DNA of 64,000 nucleotides from Capsulimonas corticalis (GCF_003574315.2 NZ_AP025739.1:3534001-3598000), one strand, 5' to 3'; positions 1-9,325 are shown, counted from the stretch's first letter. The notes: generated by a model not told the origin, from the sequence alone. Numbers and translations: made by a program.

Positions 1-201
1 CTCGGCGGCGCGCACCGCGACTGGGAAGCCGCCGCCGAGAACTTAAAGGCCGCTCTGATCGAAAATCTGGCGCTCCTCAAGGATCTCTCCGGAGACGAAC
101 TGGTCGAGCGCCGCTACCAGCGCTTCCGCGCCATCGGCCAGTTTGAAGAGATCAAACCGATCGACATGGACGGCGATGTGTCCGAAGACGACGCGGCTTA
201 A
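1..201 (+). CDS. accA: AccA C-terminus: acetyl-CoA carboxylase carboxyltransferase subunit alpha (partial)
   Basis: The window opens inside a reading frame that ends with TAA at 199-201. The visible 66 residues begin LGGAHRDWEAAA and contain LVERRYQRFRAIGQF. This is the characteristic end of the alpha subunit of acetyl-CoA carboxylase carboxyltransferase, which transfers the carboxyl group from biotin to acetyl-CoA in the first step of fatty acid synthesis. An acidic tail (DMDGDVSEDDAA) follows. hisS starts 32 bases downstream with no terminator between them, so cotranscription is likely. The start and the catalytic part lie outside the window. Confidence 0.85.
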   Translation, partial: LGGAHRDWEAAAENLKAALIENLALLKDLSGDELVERRYQRFRAIGQFEEIKPIDMDGDVSEDDAA

Positions 202-233
202 TCGATTACGAGCATTCACGAAGAAGAGAACGC

Positions 234-1526
234 ATGGGAAAATACGACCGCGCCCCTTATACGCATGACCTGTATCCCGGGGCCAATGACTGGCACGAAG
301 ACAGTGTCCGCGCCAATGTCCTGGAAGAGATCTTTCGCAATCTGTGCCGCATTTACGGTTACGGCGAGGTGAGAACGCCCGTTTTCGAGGAAACGGAGCT
401 GTTCACGCGCACGATCGGCGAAGGGACGGATATCGTCTCCAAGGAGATGTATACCTTTACGGATCGCGGCGGCCGCTCCATGACCCTGCGGCCCGAGGGA
501 ACGGCGCCGACGATTCGCGCCTATCTGGACAGCACGCTCCCCAGCCGGGGCGGCGTCGCTAAGATGTTCTATATCGCTTCGATCTTTCGTTACGAGCGGG
601 GACAAAAGGGACGGTATCGGCAGCATCAGCAGTTCGGTGTCGAAGCGCTCGGCGCGGACGACCCCGCGCTGGACGCCGAAGTCGTGCAGATCGCCCTGTC
701 GTTCTTTCGCACGATCGGCATGCGAAATCTGACGCTCAAGCTTAACTCCGTCGGCTCCACGGAATCGCGGGCCGCGTATCTGGCCGCGCTGAAAGCGTAT
801 GTCGAGCCGTTCTTAAGTGAGTTCAGCGACGAGGGCAAGGCGCGCTTCGAGCGCAACCCGCTGCGCATGCTGGACACCAAGAGCGAGCGCGAGCTGAAGA
901 TCCTGGCGAATGCGCCGCATCTCTCCGAGTACCTGTCTCCGGAAGAGAAAGAGCACTTCGAAGCCGTCTGCGGTTATCTCAATGCGGCCAGCGTCGAGTA
1001 TGTGCTGGATCCATATCTGGTGCGCGGATTCGATTACTACACCAAGACGGCGTTTGAGATCCAGTCCCCCGATTTGGGCGCGCAGAACGCGGTTGGCGGC
1101 GGCGGACGCTATAACAAATTGGTCGAAGAGATCGGCGGCAAGCCGACGCCGGGGATCGGCTTTGGTCTCGGCACGGAGCGCGCCTTGCTCGCGCTTCAGG
1201 CGCTGGGCGTGGAAATGCCGCTGCCGCCGGGGCCGACGGCTTTCTTCGTGACGCTGGGCGACGCCGGGCGCACGGCGGCGGTCAAGCTGCTGAGCGATCT
1301 GCGCAATGCGGGCGTCGCGGCCGATATCGACTACACGGGGCGCACGATGAAGACGCAGATGCGCGCCGCGACGCTGGTCAACGCCCAATACGCCTTGATC
1401 TTGGGCGACGACGAAGTGGCGTCCCAGACCGTTCAGGTCAAGGACCTCGCCGCGCGCGAGCAGCGCGCCGTGGCGTTTTCCGATCTTGTCGCCGAACTCA
1501 GCAGCTCGGCGCCGGGGACCCCATGA
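234..1526 (+). CDS. hisS: Histidyl-tRNA synthetase
   Basis: Class II aminoacyl-tRNA synthetase that charges tRNA-His in the cytoplasm. The 430-residue protein has the usual bacterial length. It shows TLRPEGTAP (near residue 85), the motif 2 region IFRYERGQKGRYRQHQQFG, the histidine-specific RGFDYYT loop, and motif 3 GIGFGLGTERALL, followed by an anticodon-binding domain from about residue 330. The ATG is preceded by GAAGAAGAGAACGC, an acceptable ribosome binding site. The stop overlaps the next ATG by four bases (ATGA), which indicates translational coupling to the DUF4149 gene. Nothing is unusual in the sequence. Confidence 0.97.
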   Translation: MGKYDRAPYTHDLYPGANDWHEDSVRANVLEEIFRNLCRIYGYGEVRTPVFEETELFTRTIGEGTDIVSKEMYTFTDRGGRSMTLRPEGTAPTIRAYLDSTLPSRGGVAKMFYIASIFRYERGQKGRYRQHQQFGVEALGADDPALDAEVVQIALSFFRTIGMRNLTLKLNSVGSTESRAAYLAALKAYVEPFLSEFSDEGKARFERNPLRMLDTKSERELKILANAPHLSEYLSPEEKEHFEAVCGYLNAASVEYVLDPYLVRGFDYYTKTAFEIQSPDLGAQNAVGGGGRYNKLVEEIGGKPTPGIGFGLGTERALLALQALGVEMPLPPGPTAFFVTLGDAGRTAAVKLLSDLRNAGVAADIDYTGRTMKTQMRAATLVNAQYALILGDDEVASQTVQVKDLAAREQRAVAFSDLVAELSSSAPGTP

Positions 1527-2056
1527 ACTTCTGGCTCTCGGTCGCCGCGCGCTGGGTCCAGGGCGTCGCGCTCAGTCTCTGGCTGGGCGGGGTGATCGCG
1601 ATCGGCGCGCTGGCCGCGCCAGCGGCGTTTCATGTGACGCGCGCTCATGCGGCGCTCGCGGGCAATTTGGCGCTGCAAAACGATATCGCCGGGGCGATCA
1701 TCGGCCAAGCGTTCCGTAACTTCAATGTGCTCTGCATCGTCTGCGGCGTTCTTTTGCTGCTGTCCGGAATGGCCGTGGCGCGTCTGCGGCCCAGTCCGCG
1801 CGTTCGCCGGCTCACGGTAATTTCCTCAGTCGTCACGCTCATTTTGCTGGGGCTGACGGTATACTTACAGTATGCTCTCTTCCCGGTGATCGACGCAGCG
1901 AAATTACAGCAGCACTGGCCTCTTTTTGATCGTCTCCACCACCTCTACGTGGGAATCACAAACGCGCAGCTGCCTCTTCTCCTCGTGGTCGCCTGGGTTA
2001 TCTCTCTGCGAGATACGGCAAGCACTTCGCCGGTCTCCACTCTTTCTTCCAACTAA
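1523..2056 (+). CDS. DUF4149 / TMEM205-like integral membrane protein
   Basis: A 177-residue protein with four predicted membrane helices, at about residues 10-32, 70-88, 98-118 and 143-162. Family hallmarks are WLGGVIAIGALAAPAAF in the first helix, AFRNFNVL before the second, and FDRLHHLYVGITNAQ before the last. The family is widespread in bacteria and has no established function. It starts inside the hisS stop codon (ATGA overlap), so it is very likely translated from the hisS transcript. The C-terminal tail is short, Ser/Thr-rich and probably disordered. Confidence 0.8.
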   Translation: MNFWLSVAARWVQGVALSLWLGGVIAIGALAAPAAFHVTRAHAALAGNLALQNDIAGAIIGQAFRNFNVLCIVCGVLLLLSGMAVARLRPSPRVRRLTVISSVVTLILLGLTVYLQYALFPVIDAAKLQQHWPLFDRLHHLYVGITNAQLPLLLVVAWVISLRDTASTSPVSTLSSN

Positions 2057-2073
2057 TCGATGACCGCGCCTCC

Positions 2074-2095
2074 GCCGGGCCATGCTTCGCCCGGC
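2074..2095 (+). terminator. GC hairpin before the DUF3857 gene
   Basis: GCCGGGC at 2074-2080 pairs with GCCCGGC at 2089-2095 around an 8-base loop. There is no T-run after it, so it is at best a weak terminator or a leader structure. It covers an in-frame ATG at 2082, which argues for the downstream start at 2112. Confidence 0.4.
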
Positions 2096-2111
2096 ACAAG
2101 GATCACTCTGC

Positions 2112-5100
2112 ATGATTTCCATCCCTGCGTCACGCCGTCACCGCACGCTTGCCCTCGCCGGCGCGCTCGCCTTACTTTCCATCTCCGCCGGTCATTCTGC
2201 TTTTGCCGAAACGCGTAACGCCACGGCGTGGGAGCGTCTGTGGAAAAACGATGACGCCGGCGCCAAACGGACCTTCAAATCCGCCCTCGCGACAAACCCC
2301 AAGGACGCGGACGCTCTGCGCGGCCTCGGCTGGATCGCCTGCAACGCCGACGACAAGCAAGGCGCGCTCCAGCTCTGGAGCCGAAGCATCGCGCTGGCGC
2401 CGGGCGATTGGACGACGGAGGGACTCTGGCATTGCGTGACGACGCTGGACGATCGATCCTCGCGCCACGAGTACGCGGAGGCCGCCGCGCGCGCCATTCT
2501 CGCGAGCCCCAAGGCGTCGCCGTCGCTGAAGGAGTCCGCGCTGGTAATTGTCGCCGACGCCGATGAGCAGCGCGGCGCCGGGGCGAAGGGGGACGCGGAG
2601 CGTTCGTCACTGCAATACATTCGGAATTGGAATATCGCCGGCCCGTTCGAGAACGTTTCCCACTCGGGGTTCGATAAGCCGTTCGCGCCGGAGCAAGAGT
2701 TGGATTTTCAGAAATCCATGACCGGGCGCGACGGCATGAACCTGAACTGGCGCCGCCTGGCGCTGATCTCTCGCGAAGGAACCTGCGAGGTAAGCGTGAG
2801 TATCGGCGATAACCTGGAGGATATCCTTTACGCCGTGACCGCGATCCAATCGGCGTCGGACCAGGAAGCGACGCTGTCCTTTGAGCGAAGCGGAGCGGCG
2901 AAGCTCTTTTGCAATGGAAAACCCGTGTTCTCCAGCGACGCCTATGTGGACTCTCGAAATATCGACGATCCTGCCCTGATCCCCGTCCACTTGCGCAAAG
3001 GGTGGAATACGCTTCTGGTCAAGCTCGCGGATGATCCGAGTGTCGCCGCGAACTACCGTCTTCGCGTCCTGGGGGCGAATGGGGCTCCCCTGCCGCTGGG
3101 CGGCGGCGCGTCCGTGGATCCCGCGCACGCGAGCGGCGCCGTCGACGGGGCGGCCGCCGAGCCGGGCGCGCTGCCGGTCGCTCTCGTCGCGGCCATGCAG
3201 CCGCATCTGGACAGTGTCGAGGGGGCGCTGCTTCTGAGTGACGCCCTGGAAACGATGCATGATTACCGGCAGGCCGAGACGGTGGTGCGCAAAGCGATCG
3301 AGGCGCATCCAGACTGCGGCGCCCTGCACTGGCAGCTGAGCCAGACGCTCAGTGACGACAGCCGCACCGACGACGCCCGCGCCGAGCGTGAAACGGCGCG
3401 AGGCTTGAACGGTCATCTTGCGCTCGCCGAGCTCAACGCCGTGATGATCGATCACTCGGAAGATCCCGCCACGGATCAGATCGCGCAGACGAAGGCGCTG
3501 CGCGGCCGATTCCCGGCGAGCTCGGATATCACCTGGTGGCTGGCCGGCGTTTATGAGGATGCGAAGCTGAGCGCGGACGCCTTTAAAACCGCGAAGGAAG
3601 AGATCGCCCTGTCCGGGGGATCCGCGGATGTCCTGCGACTGGTAGGGATGTACCGTGACGCCGACCGCAATACGGACGCCGCCGCGTTGCTGAAACCCGC
3701 GCTGGCGAAGGATCCCGCCAATGTGGCGCTGCTGGACAAATGGGCGGAGATCTTAGGGCAGCGCGACGACTCCGCGCCGGCGATCGCCGCATATCGCCGC
3801 TTGATTACGCTCGATCCCGGAACCGCCGGGCACGATGCGGATCTGGCGGCGCTTTACACCGGGCAGGGCGACGGGGCGCGCGCCGTCGAGACGCTGAAAA
3901 CCGCGCTGCTCAAGCAGCCACAGGACGCCGATCTCTATTCTCAGCTCGGCGACGCGCTTCAGGAGGCGCATCAGGCGAAACCGGCGCTGGCGGCTTACCA
4001 GCAGGCGATCATGCTGGATCCGTCGCAGGTCTCGCTGCGCGCCAAAATGGACGCCCTGTCGGGGCGCAAGCCGGTGATCGATCTCGCGCCCGCGCTGCCG
4101 TCGCCGTCGCTGAAAAACCTTCCCGCCGATTCCGCCTCCGTTACCATGCTGCTGGACGAAGGCCGTGAGGTTGTCTACCCCGACTACGCCACGGTCACGC
4201 GCTATCACCAAGTCGTCCGTGTGAACGACGAAGCCGGCGCGGCGGCGTTCCGATCTTATCCGTTGAATCGGACGACCGGATCGGCGACACTGACAGTCGA
4301 GCAGGCGCGCGTCACCAAAGCGGACGGCAAAATCGAGAACGCCAGCAACGATGAAGACGGAGCGTCGGCGAATTTCCCGTCGCTGGTCGCTGGCGACACG
4401 ATCGACGTCACTTATCGTGTCGAGGATTACCAGAAGGGCGGTCTCGCGCACCAGTTCTGGGGCGAATGGTATTTCAACGATTTCGATCAGCACGTTAAGA
4501 CGTCGCGTTTTGCGCTGATCACTCCCAAGGACATGAAGTTCCAGGTGCAGGCGCACGGCTCCGTTCCGCAGGCGTCGGACCGCACCATGGGCGGCTGGCG
4601 GGTTCAGGAGTGGCGCGCCTCGGATGAGGCGCCGCTGAAGCTCGAAAAGGGCGGCGGCGCCATGAACGATTCCGCCGTTTGGCTGGACTTCTCCTCGATC
4701 CCGGACTGGGCCTCCATCGTACGCTGGTATCAGGACCTGTCGAAACCGCGCACGCAGCCGGACGACGCCATTCGCACGCGGGCGGCGATCCTGACGAAGG
4801 ATGCGCACACGGATTCCGAGAAGATCAAGGCGATCGAGGCGTATGTCGCCAAGGATATCCAGTACCAGTCATCGCCGTTCCGCATGAGCGCCTTTGTGCC
4901 GACGGAAGGCAAGCAGGTCATCCGGGAGCACTACGGCGATTGTAAAGATAAAGCGGCGCTCCTGACGGCGATGCTGGCCTCCGTCGGCGTGAAGTCGGAA
5001 ATGGTGCTGCTCAGTCCGCGCAACTATGGCGTGACGCCTTATCTTCCGTCGCCCCGGTTCGCTCATGCGATCGCTCTCGTGCAGACGCCCGATGGGCCGC

Positions 5101-5879
5101 GTTACATAGACGCCACCGCCGACAAGATGGGGTACGGCGATCTGCCGTACGGCGATCAGGATGTGCCGGCGCTGCTCATCGACGACAAAGCGTCGGATCT
5201 GACAAAGATCCCGGCGCTGCCGATCGACGACAACGGCATGAACGTCGTTTATACCGGCAAACTCGCCTCCAACGGCGATCTGGATGGTGCGCTGGCGCTG
5301 ACCGCTACAGGGAACTGGGGATGGGTGCTTCGCTCCGCCTTCCAGTCCGTCACGCGGGACAAACAGGACGATCTCCTGCGCTCCGTGGCGACATCGCTCT
5401 TCAAGACGCTCACATACAAGAGCGGCTCCGTGGAGAAGCTGGATGATCCGAATGCGCCTCTGGTCATGAGGATCGCGTATCACGCCGATCACTATGCCAG
5501 CGTCGCCGGCAACTTCTTGCTGGCGCCCCTGCCCTGGGGCGCCGGGGGAACGCCGCAGCATCCAGACGATTTGATGAGCAATGGCGAGCGTAAGCAGGAT
5601 CTGGAGATGGGACTCTCGCGCGGCTCCTATCACAGCACCGTCTCTTTGGAGCTCCCGGCGGGGTACGCCGTGCAGGATCTTCAGCCGCTGGTCGAGCAGA
5701 AATCCGACTGGGGGAACTATCGCGCCAATTATCGCGTCGATGGAAATACGCTGTACGCGGATCAGTTGTCGACAGTGACGAGTTATCGGATCGCGGCGGC
5801 GGATGTGCCGAAGCTGGTCGAATATCTCAAAACCACGAACAGCGATTCCAGCAAGCAATTCGTGCTCAAAAAGCCCTAG
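2112..5879 (+). CDS. Large secreted TPR protein with DUF3857 and transglutaminase-like domains
   Basis: A 1255-residue protein. The start at 2112 is chosen because AAGGATCA lies just upstream and the protein then begins with a clean signal peptide ending HSAFA; the in-frame ATG at 2082 lies in a hairpin. Residues 35-650 hold tetratricopeptide-type helical repeats with an inserted beta-rich segment around 190-330. DUF3857 follows at about 690-860, then a transglutaminase-like core. The papain-type triad is visible: Cys944 (YGDCKDKAALL), His985 (FAHAIAL) and Asp1000 (YIDATAD). DUF3857-transglutaminase proteins occur in Bacteroidota and relatives and are generally envelope-associated; the substrate is unknown. 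The last 250 residues are beta-rich. A GH26-like gene follows after 23 bases. Confidence 0.85.
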   Translation: MISIPASRRHRTLALAGALALLSISAGHSAFAETRNATAWERLWKNDDAGAKRTFKSALATNPKDADALRGLGWIACNADDKQGALQLWSRSIALAPGDWTTEGLWHCVTTLDDRSSRHEYAEAAARAILASPKASPSLKESALVIVADADEQRGAGAKGDAERSSLQYIRNWNIAGPFENVSHSGFDKPFAPEQELDFQKSMTGRDGMNLNWRRLALISREGTCEVSVSIGDNLEDILYAVTAIQSASDQEATLSFERSGAAKLFCNGKPVFSSDAYVDSRNIDDPALIPVHLRKGWNTLLVKLADDPSVAANYRLRVLGANGAPLPLGGGASVDPAHASGAVDGAAAEPGALPVALVAAMQPHLDSVEGALLLSDALETMHDYRQAETVVRKAIEAHPDCGALHWQLSQTLSDDSRTDDARAERETARGLNGHLALAELNAVMIDHSEDPATDQIAQTKALRGRFPASSDITWWLAGVYEDAKLSADAFKTAKEEIALSGGSADVLRLVGMYRDADRNTDAAALLKPALAKDPANVALLDKWAEILGQRDDSAPAIAAYRRLITLDPGTAGHDADLAALYTGQGDGARAVETLKTALLKQPQDADLYSQLGDALQEAHQAKPALAAYQQAIMLDPSQVSLRAKMDALSGRKPVIDLAPALPSPSLKNLPADSASVTMLLDEGREVVYPDYATVTRYHQVVRVNDEAGAAAFRSYPLNRTTGSATLTVEQARVTKADGKIENASNDEDGASANFPSLVAGDTIDVTYRVEDYQKGGLAHQFWGEWYFNDFDQHVKTSRFALITPKDMKFQVQAHGSVPQASDRTMGGWRVQEWRASDEAPLKLEKGGGAMNDSAVWLDFSSIPDWASIVRWYQDLSKPRTQPDDAIRTRAAILTKDAHTDSEKIKAIEAYVAKDIQYQSSPFRMSAFVPTEGKQVIREHYGDCKDKAALLTAMLASVGVKSEMVLLSPRNYGVTPYLPSPRFAHAIALVQTPDGPRYIDATADKMGYGDLPYGDQDVPALLIDDKASDLTKIPALPIDDNGMNVVYTGKLASNGDLDGALALTATGNWGWVLRSAFQSVTRDKQDDLLRSVATSLFKTLTYKSGSVEKLDDPNAPLVMRIAYHADHYASVAGNFLLAPLPWGAGGTPQHPDDLMSNGERKQDLEMGLSRGSYHSTVSLELPAGYAVQDLQPLVEQKSDWGNYRANYRVDGNTLYADQLSTVTSYRIAAADVPKLVEYLKTTNSDSSKQFVLKKP

Positions 5880-5902
5880 AAAACGAAAGAAAGTCCAAGG
5901 TA

Positions 5903-7357
5903 ATGCCTCTGGGACGCATCGTGTCCTGGTTTGCGGCCGCCGTGCTTTGCGCGGCGCCGCTGATATCCTCAGTGCGCTCGGCGCCGCCCGCGCCGCCGCA
6001 CTTTCGTACGGCGGCGGATGCGCGCGCCTGGGGCGAGAAACAAGAGCGGCTTGGGAATTATTCGGATGCGGCGCTGGCTTATGAGATTGAGTCGGGAATG
6101 CGGCTGCATCAAGGCGATCCGCAGGCGGCGGAGGTGGAGCGGCATCGGGCGCTGCGTCTCGCCACGGACCTTCGATTGGCGATCCCCGTCTCCGAGGGAC
6201 CGCCGGTAAAGAACCTGGCGAAGTGGGAGCCGGCGCAGGGATGCTATCTGGGCGTGCGCGATGACTTCGAGGGCGACTATTACGGCAAGAGCACGGGCAA
6301 CGCCGATGACTTCGCGCGCCGTATCGACCGTCCGGTCGCGATTGCGTTCGATTACGACAGTTATGGGCGGCCGTTTCCCATCGAATGGGCGCGGCGCGAG
6401 GCGAAGCGCGGGCGGGGCGTCCAGATCGCCTGGGAGCCGAAGGATATCGCGAATGTCCGAGACGACGAGTATCTGAACAAATACGCCGAGGACGCGGCTC
6501 GCTCCGGCGCGCCGGTTTTCTTACGTTTCGGCGGCGAGATGAACGGCGGCTGGACGTCCTGGGGCCGCAGCCCCGCCGCCTACCGCCGCGCGTTCCGTCT
6601 CGTGCATGAGGTGATGGCCCGCCACGCGCCGAACGTCGCGATGGTCTGGGCGCCGAACGCCGTTCCCGTCTCCAACATCGACGAATACTATCCCGGCGAC
6701 GACGCCGTCGATTGGGTCGGCGTCAGCCTCTATGTCGTCCGCTTCTACGACGACCATCTCAATGAGCCGGCATGGCGCGACGGTCCGGTCGGCTTCATCG
6801 AGCCTTTTTATCAGAAGTACGCCGCCCGCAAGCCGCTCTGTCTCGTGGAGTGCGGCGTCACCCGCCGCAGCCGAGTCGAAGGCGCGGACGCCGACGCGTT
6901 CGCCGCCGCGCGCTGGCAGGACCTCTTCGACGCCGTGCGCATTCGCTACCCCCGCCTCAAGATGGTCTGCTTCTTCGACCGCGACAACCTCACGGGCGCC
7001 ATTCCCGGCCGTCGCCTGAACGACTACGCCCTGCCCGACGGCAGCGCCGCCCTCGCGTCCGTCCGCGACGCCGTTGCCGATCCCTACTTCCTCGGCGAAG
7101 TCTCCGACCACCCCGCCTCCTCCCGCGCCTACCTCCCGGTCACCACCAGCTTCCCGCCCGGCTACCACGGCTCCGTGTCCGCCTCCGTCTGCACCTACTC
7201 ACTCAAGCCCATTCTCAACATCCAGCGCGGCGCGCGAACCCTGCGCGTCACGCGCCCATATCGGTTTGCGATGCCGGCGGGGCAGGGCGCGCTGGTCGTG
7301 ACGGTAAGGGATGAAAAGGGGCGCGCGGCGAAGGTGCAGACGGTGTTTGCGCCGTAA
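5903..7357 (+). CDS. Secreted GH26-like glycoside hydrolase (mannanase/lichenase fold)
   Basis: A 484-residue protein with an N-terminal signal peptide (about residues 1-26, ending VRSAPPAP). A TIM-barrel domain spans about 110-390. The GEMNGGW motif puts the expected acid/base at Glu212, and VECGVTRR puts the nucleophile at Glu316. WVGVSLYV between them is also typical of the family. GH26 enzymes cleave beta-mannan or mixed-linkage glucans. Here the sequence supports the fold and the glutamate pair, not the substrate. Residues 30-85 look like an alpha-helical prefix, and about 85 residues after the barrel may form a beta-sandwich. AAGG lies close to the ATG. It probably shares a transcript with the DUF3857 gene. 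Confidence 0.75.
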   Translation: MPLGRIVSWFAAAVLCAAPLISSVRSAPPAPPHFRTAADARAWGEKQERLGNYSDAALAYEIESGMRLHQGDPQAAEVERHRALRLATDLRLAIPVSEGPPVKNLAKWEPAQGCYLGVRDDFEGDYYGKSTGNADDFARRIDRPVAIAFDYDSYGRPFPIEWARREAKRGRGVQIAWEPKDIANVRDDEYLNKYAEDAARSGAPVFLRFGGEMNGGWTSWGRSPAAYRRAFRLVHEVMARHAPNVAMVWAPNAVPVSNIDEYYPGDDAVDWVGVSLYVVRFYDDHLNEPAWRDGPVGFIEPFYQKYAARKPLCLVECGVTRRSRVEGADADAFAAARWQDLFDAVRIRYPRLKMVCFFDRDNLTGAIPGRRLNDYALPDGSAALASVRDAVADPYFLGEVSDHPASSRAYLPVTTSFPPGYHGSVSASVCTYSLKPILNIQRGARTLRVTRPYRFAMPAGQGALVVTVRDEKGRAAKVQTVFAP

Positions 7358-7410
7358 ATATAGATACTGAGCAATTATTAAAATATTAATACGCTTTTAA
7401 GGATAATCCA

Positions 7411-8448
7411 ATGACACTTATTGCTGCATATCGTTCGTATGGAATTCCGGTCTTGATGGGCGATTTATTAATCACAGGCGGGGGAATGTCGGATGACTAT
7501 AGACGGAAAATTTGCCGATTTAGTCCTCATTTTGTCGTAGCATGGACAGGTCACTTAATATTAGCCGAAATAATATTTACCGAGATCCGGCGTAAAATGG
7601 TTAATCATTCTTTGACAAAAGAGTGGTTAGAGAGTGTGCTTACTTCATATCAGGTCGAAGATTTTGGTTTGCTTAGTATTCGATTGGTAGGATGGATAAT
7701 TGATCAGGGCGAGAATTGTTTTCGGTGGAATAGTGAATATCCTTCTGAATTGTTTTACGGTGAGCCTATGTTGGATGGCACTGGCGCGCCGTTTATAGAT
7801 GGGTTTGTTGGACAAGGTAATATTTATGATATGGAATATCCAGAGGCTATTGACTTAGAAAAAGCTAAAGAACACTGCTTGTTCCTAGCGACCAATTTAA
7901 TGTCAGAAGAAATTTTGAAGCCTGGAAGTACACAGTCATATGGATTTGGGTATGCGTATGAGATGCTGTGTTTAACTGAGAGCGGATTTCAGTATATAGA
8001 TGAATTGATGTATTTCGTGTTAACTGTTAAGTTTGACTGTAATTGGAAATTTGAAAGTGCATCAATCGAGAACCCTATGTATACATATTCACAGCAAAAT
8101 GAATATGCAATCATTCATAAACTAAATCGAGAAGGTGAATCCGATCTTAGTATTATTGCTTTTCCTGGTAGTTCTACTGACTTGAGCGAAGGGAATGACT
8201 TAGTAAAGAAATATGCAAATGCATTTGTCAACAAAAATATTGCAATTCCAAATGTCTATTGTATATTTTTAAATTATATTGGCGTGAATTATAGAGGGCC
8301 GCTGTTCTCGATGTTGGTGAATAGTGATGACATGGAAGCAAGTCCTATAAAGATAGTACGGGGCTCACAAGGGAAAATGCAAGTTATACTTCATCAAGGA
8401 ACACTAGAAGAATTCTATAGGGATATTAGATCGGATCAGGAATTGTAA
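7411..8448 (+). CDS. Proteasome-like Ntn-hydrolase candidate (unknown substrate)
   Basis: A 345-residue protein with no signal peptide, in DNA visibly richer in A and T than both neighbours. After removal of the initiator Met, the chain begins TLIAAYRSYGIPVLMGD. Counting Thr as 1, Asp falls at 17 and Lys at 32, followed by FVVAWTGHL. This matches the spacing of Thr1, Asp17 and Lys33 and the Gly-containing strand of proteasome beta and HslV subunits. The inference is therefore an N-terminal nucleophile hydrolase with an exposed Thr1 and no propeptide. The rest (residues 70-345) is not recognised and is longer than in HslV. The ATG follows AAGGATAATCCA. A terminator follows at 8473. Composition and the neighbouring decayed genes suggest acquisition by transfer. 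Confidence 0.55.
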   Translation: MTLIAAYRSYGIPVLMGDLLITGGGMSDDYRRKICRFSPHFVVAWTGHLILAEIIFTEIRRKMVNHSLTKEWLESVLTSYQVEDFGLLSIRLVGWIIDQGENCFRWNSEYPSELFYGEPMLDGTGAPFIDGFVGQGNIYDMEYPEAIDLEKAKEHCLFLATNLMSEEILKPGSTQSYGFGYAYEMLCLTESGFQYIDELMYFVLTVKFDCNWKFESASIENPMYTYSQQNEYAIIHKLNREGESDLSIIAFPGSSTDLSEGNDLVKKYANAFVNKNIAIPNVYCIFLNYIGVNYRGPLFSMLVNSDDMEASPIKIVRGSQGKMQVILHQGTLEEFYRDIRSDQEL

Positions 8449-8472
8449 TTTTCTTGTGAAATAGCTCGAAAT

Positions 8473-8503
8473 GGGCCTGTCCGATTTGATAGGCCCGTTT
8501 TAT
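8473..8503 (+). terminator. Rho-independent terminator after the Ntn-hydrolase candidate
   Basis: GGGCCT at 8473-8478 pairs with AGGCCC at 8491-8496 around a 12-base loop and is followed by GTTTTAT. Confidence 0.75.
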
Positions 8504-8537
8504 GGTGCAAAGAGTTAACTAATGAAAATGATCTATG

Positions 8538-8682
8538 CCTTAGCCATTGGCCCTTTTTGCTTAAGTCCGTCTCCACGGCCGCGACAACCTCCAGCGAGAG
8601 CGGGGCGTGGCCGGTGGGAAATCAGTTGATGGCCTGACCATCGCAGCGGATTAAAACTTGGTGTTCTTCCATTTCAATTGCA
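8538..8682 (-). pseudogene. Decayed fragment of a glutathione peroxidase gene 3' end
   Basis: This stretch aligns base by base with about 9390-9530, the C-terminal coding end of the intact peroxidase gene on the minus strand. Shared words include CCGTCTCCACGGCCGC and GGCCCTTTTTGC (one base off). Substitutions and small indels destroy the frame. It is a remnant of a duplication or recombination in which the sequence between the copies was inserted or rearranged. No promoter or start survives. Confidence 0.7.
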
Positions 8683-8929
8683 GAATAGCCTACCAAGTTG
8701 ACGGATTGATGCGGTAATATAGGGCAATGTCATTCCCTTATTAACTTCTGGCGGGAGGCGTGGATCGGAAGGATATGAAACTGGAAGAGGGCGTGGATGG
8801 CCGCGCAGCAGTCAGGCCATACTGACGTTGTCGTGCTGCCCAGCAAGTCTCCAAAGCCTTAGCAGAACGAATTCATAATTTACTGGCGGCACTCGGGAGG
8901 GATGATCAATACGGTGGCCATGGAAGAAA
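8683..8929. other. Non-coding stretch in the relic island
   Basis: About 250 bases between the peroxidase relic and the next pseudogene. No open frame with coding character, RNA gene or terminator was recognised. It probably consists of further decayed coding sequence; the reading frame is repeatedly closed. Confidence 0.4.
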
Positions 8930-9323
8930 CCCAAACTCAAACTTGAACCCATGATTGTGGAGGCGCCTGTAGGATAATTCGAGAAAAGCCGCGATCAGGC
9001 ATGGAAAATTATGTCAGTTTCGCGGAGACGGACATTCGCGTCTTTGTGAAAGATGCTAGGGGGGCCTGATCCTGTATTTTTAGCGTGTCTGCCTTTATTT
9101 TCGAAAACCTGACGCTGCTGGAGAAGAATGCTCGCGAATATGTTGACATACTCACCGATCAGTACGAGTTGTATTCGCTTCAGGCCGGGGTAGGCGACAT
9201 CGATTTCTTTTTTTGTTCAGCTACGATGAGGAAGGATGGAGAGAGTCTGTGTACTTGGAGTTCAAGGAAGGTGAAGTAGTTATTTGGGGCAGGGGACTGA
9301 GAAAAACGCGTAGCGCACCATAA
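8930..9323 (+). pseudogene. Frameshifted small gene, unknown family
   Basis: Three frames joined in order read as one protein: MENYVSFAETDIRVFVKDARG (from 9001), then FIFENLTLLEKNAREYVDIL onward (frame of 9085), then FSYDEEGWRESVYLEFKEG up to TAA at 9321-9323. The second break lies at a run of T residues near 9205-9215 and the first near 9057-9080. An upstream piece reading KPKLKLEPMIVEAPV near 8930 may be its N-terminus. A dead gene is the simplest reading, although a homopolymer sequencing error could cause the 9210 break. The family was not recognised. Confidence 0.55.
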
Positions 9324-9325
9324 AA

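Noticed and set aside
3753-5858. Two long minus-strand frames opposite the DUF3857 gene
   Set aside because: Shadows of a real gene with an intact Cys-His-Asp triad; no starts or motifs of their own.
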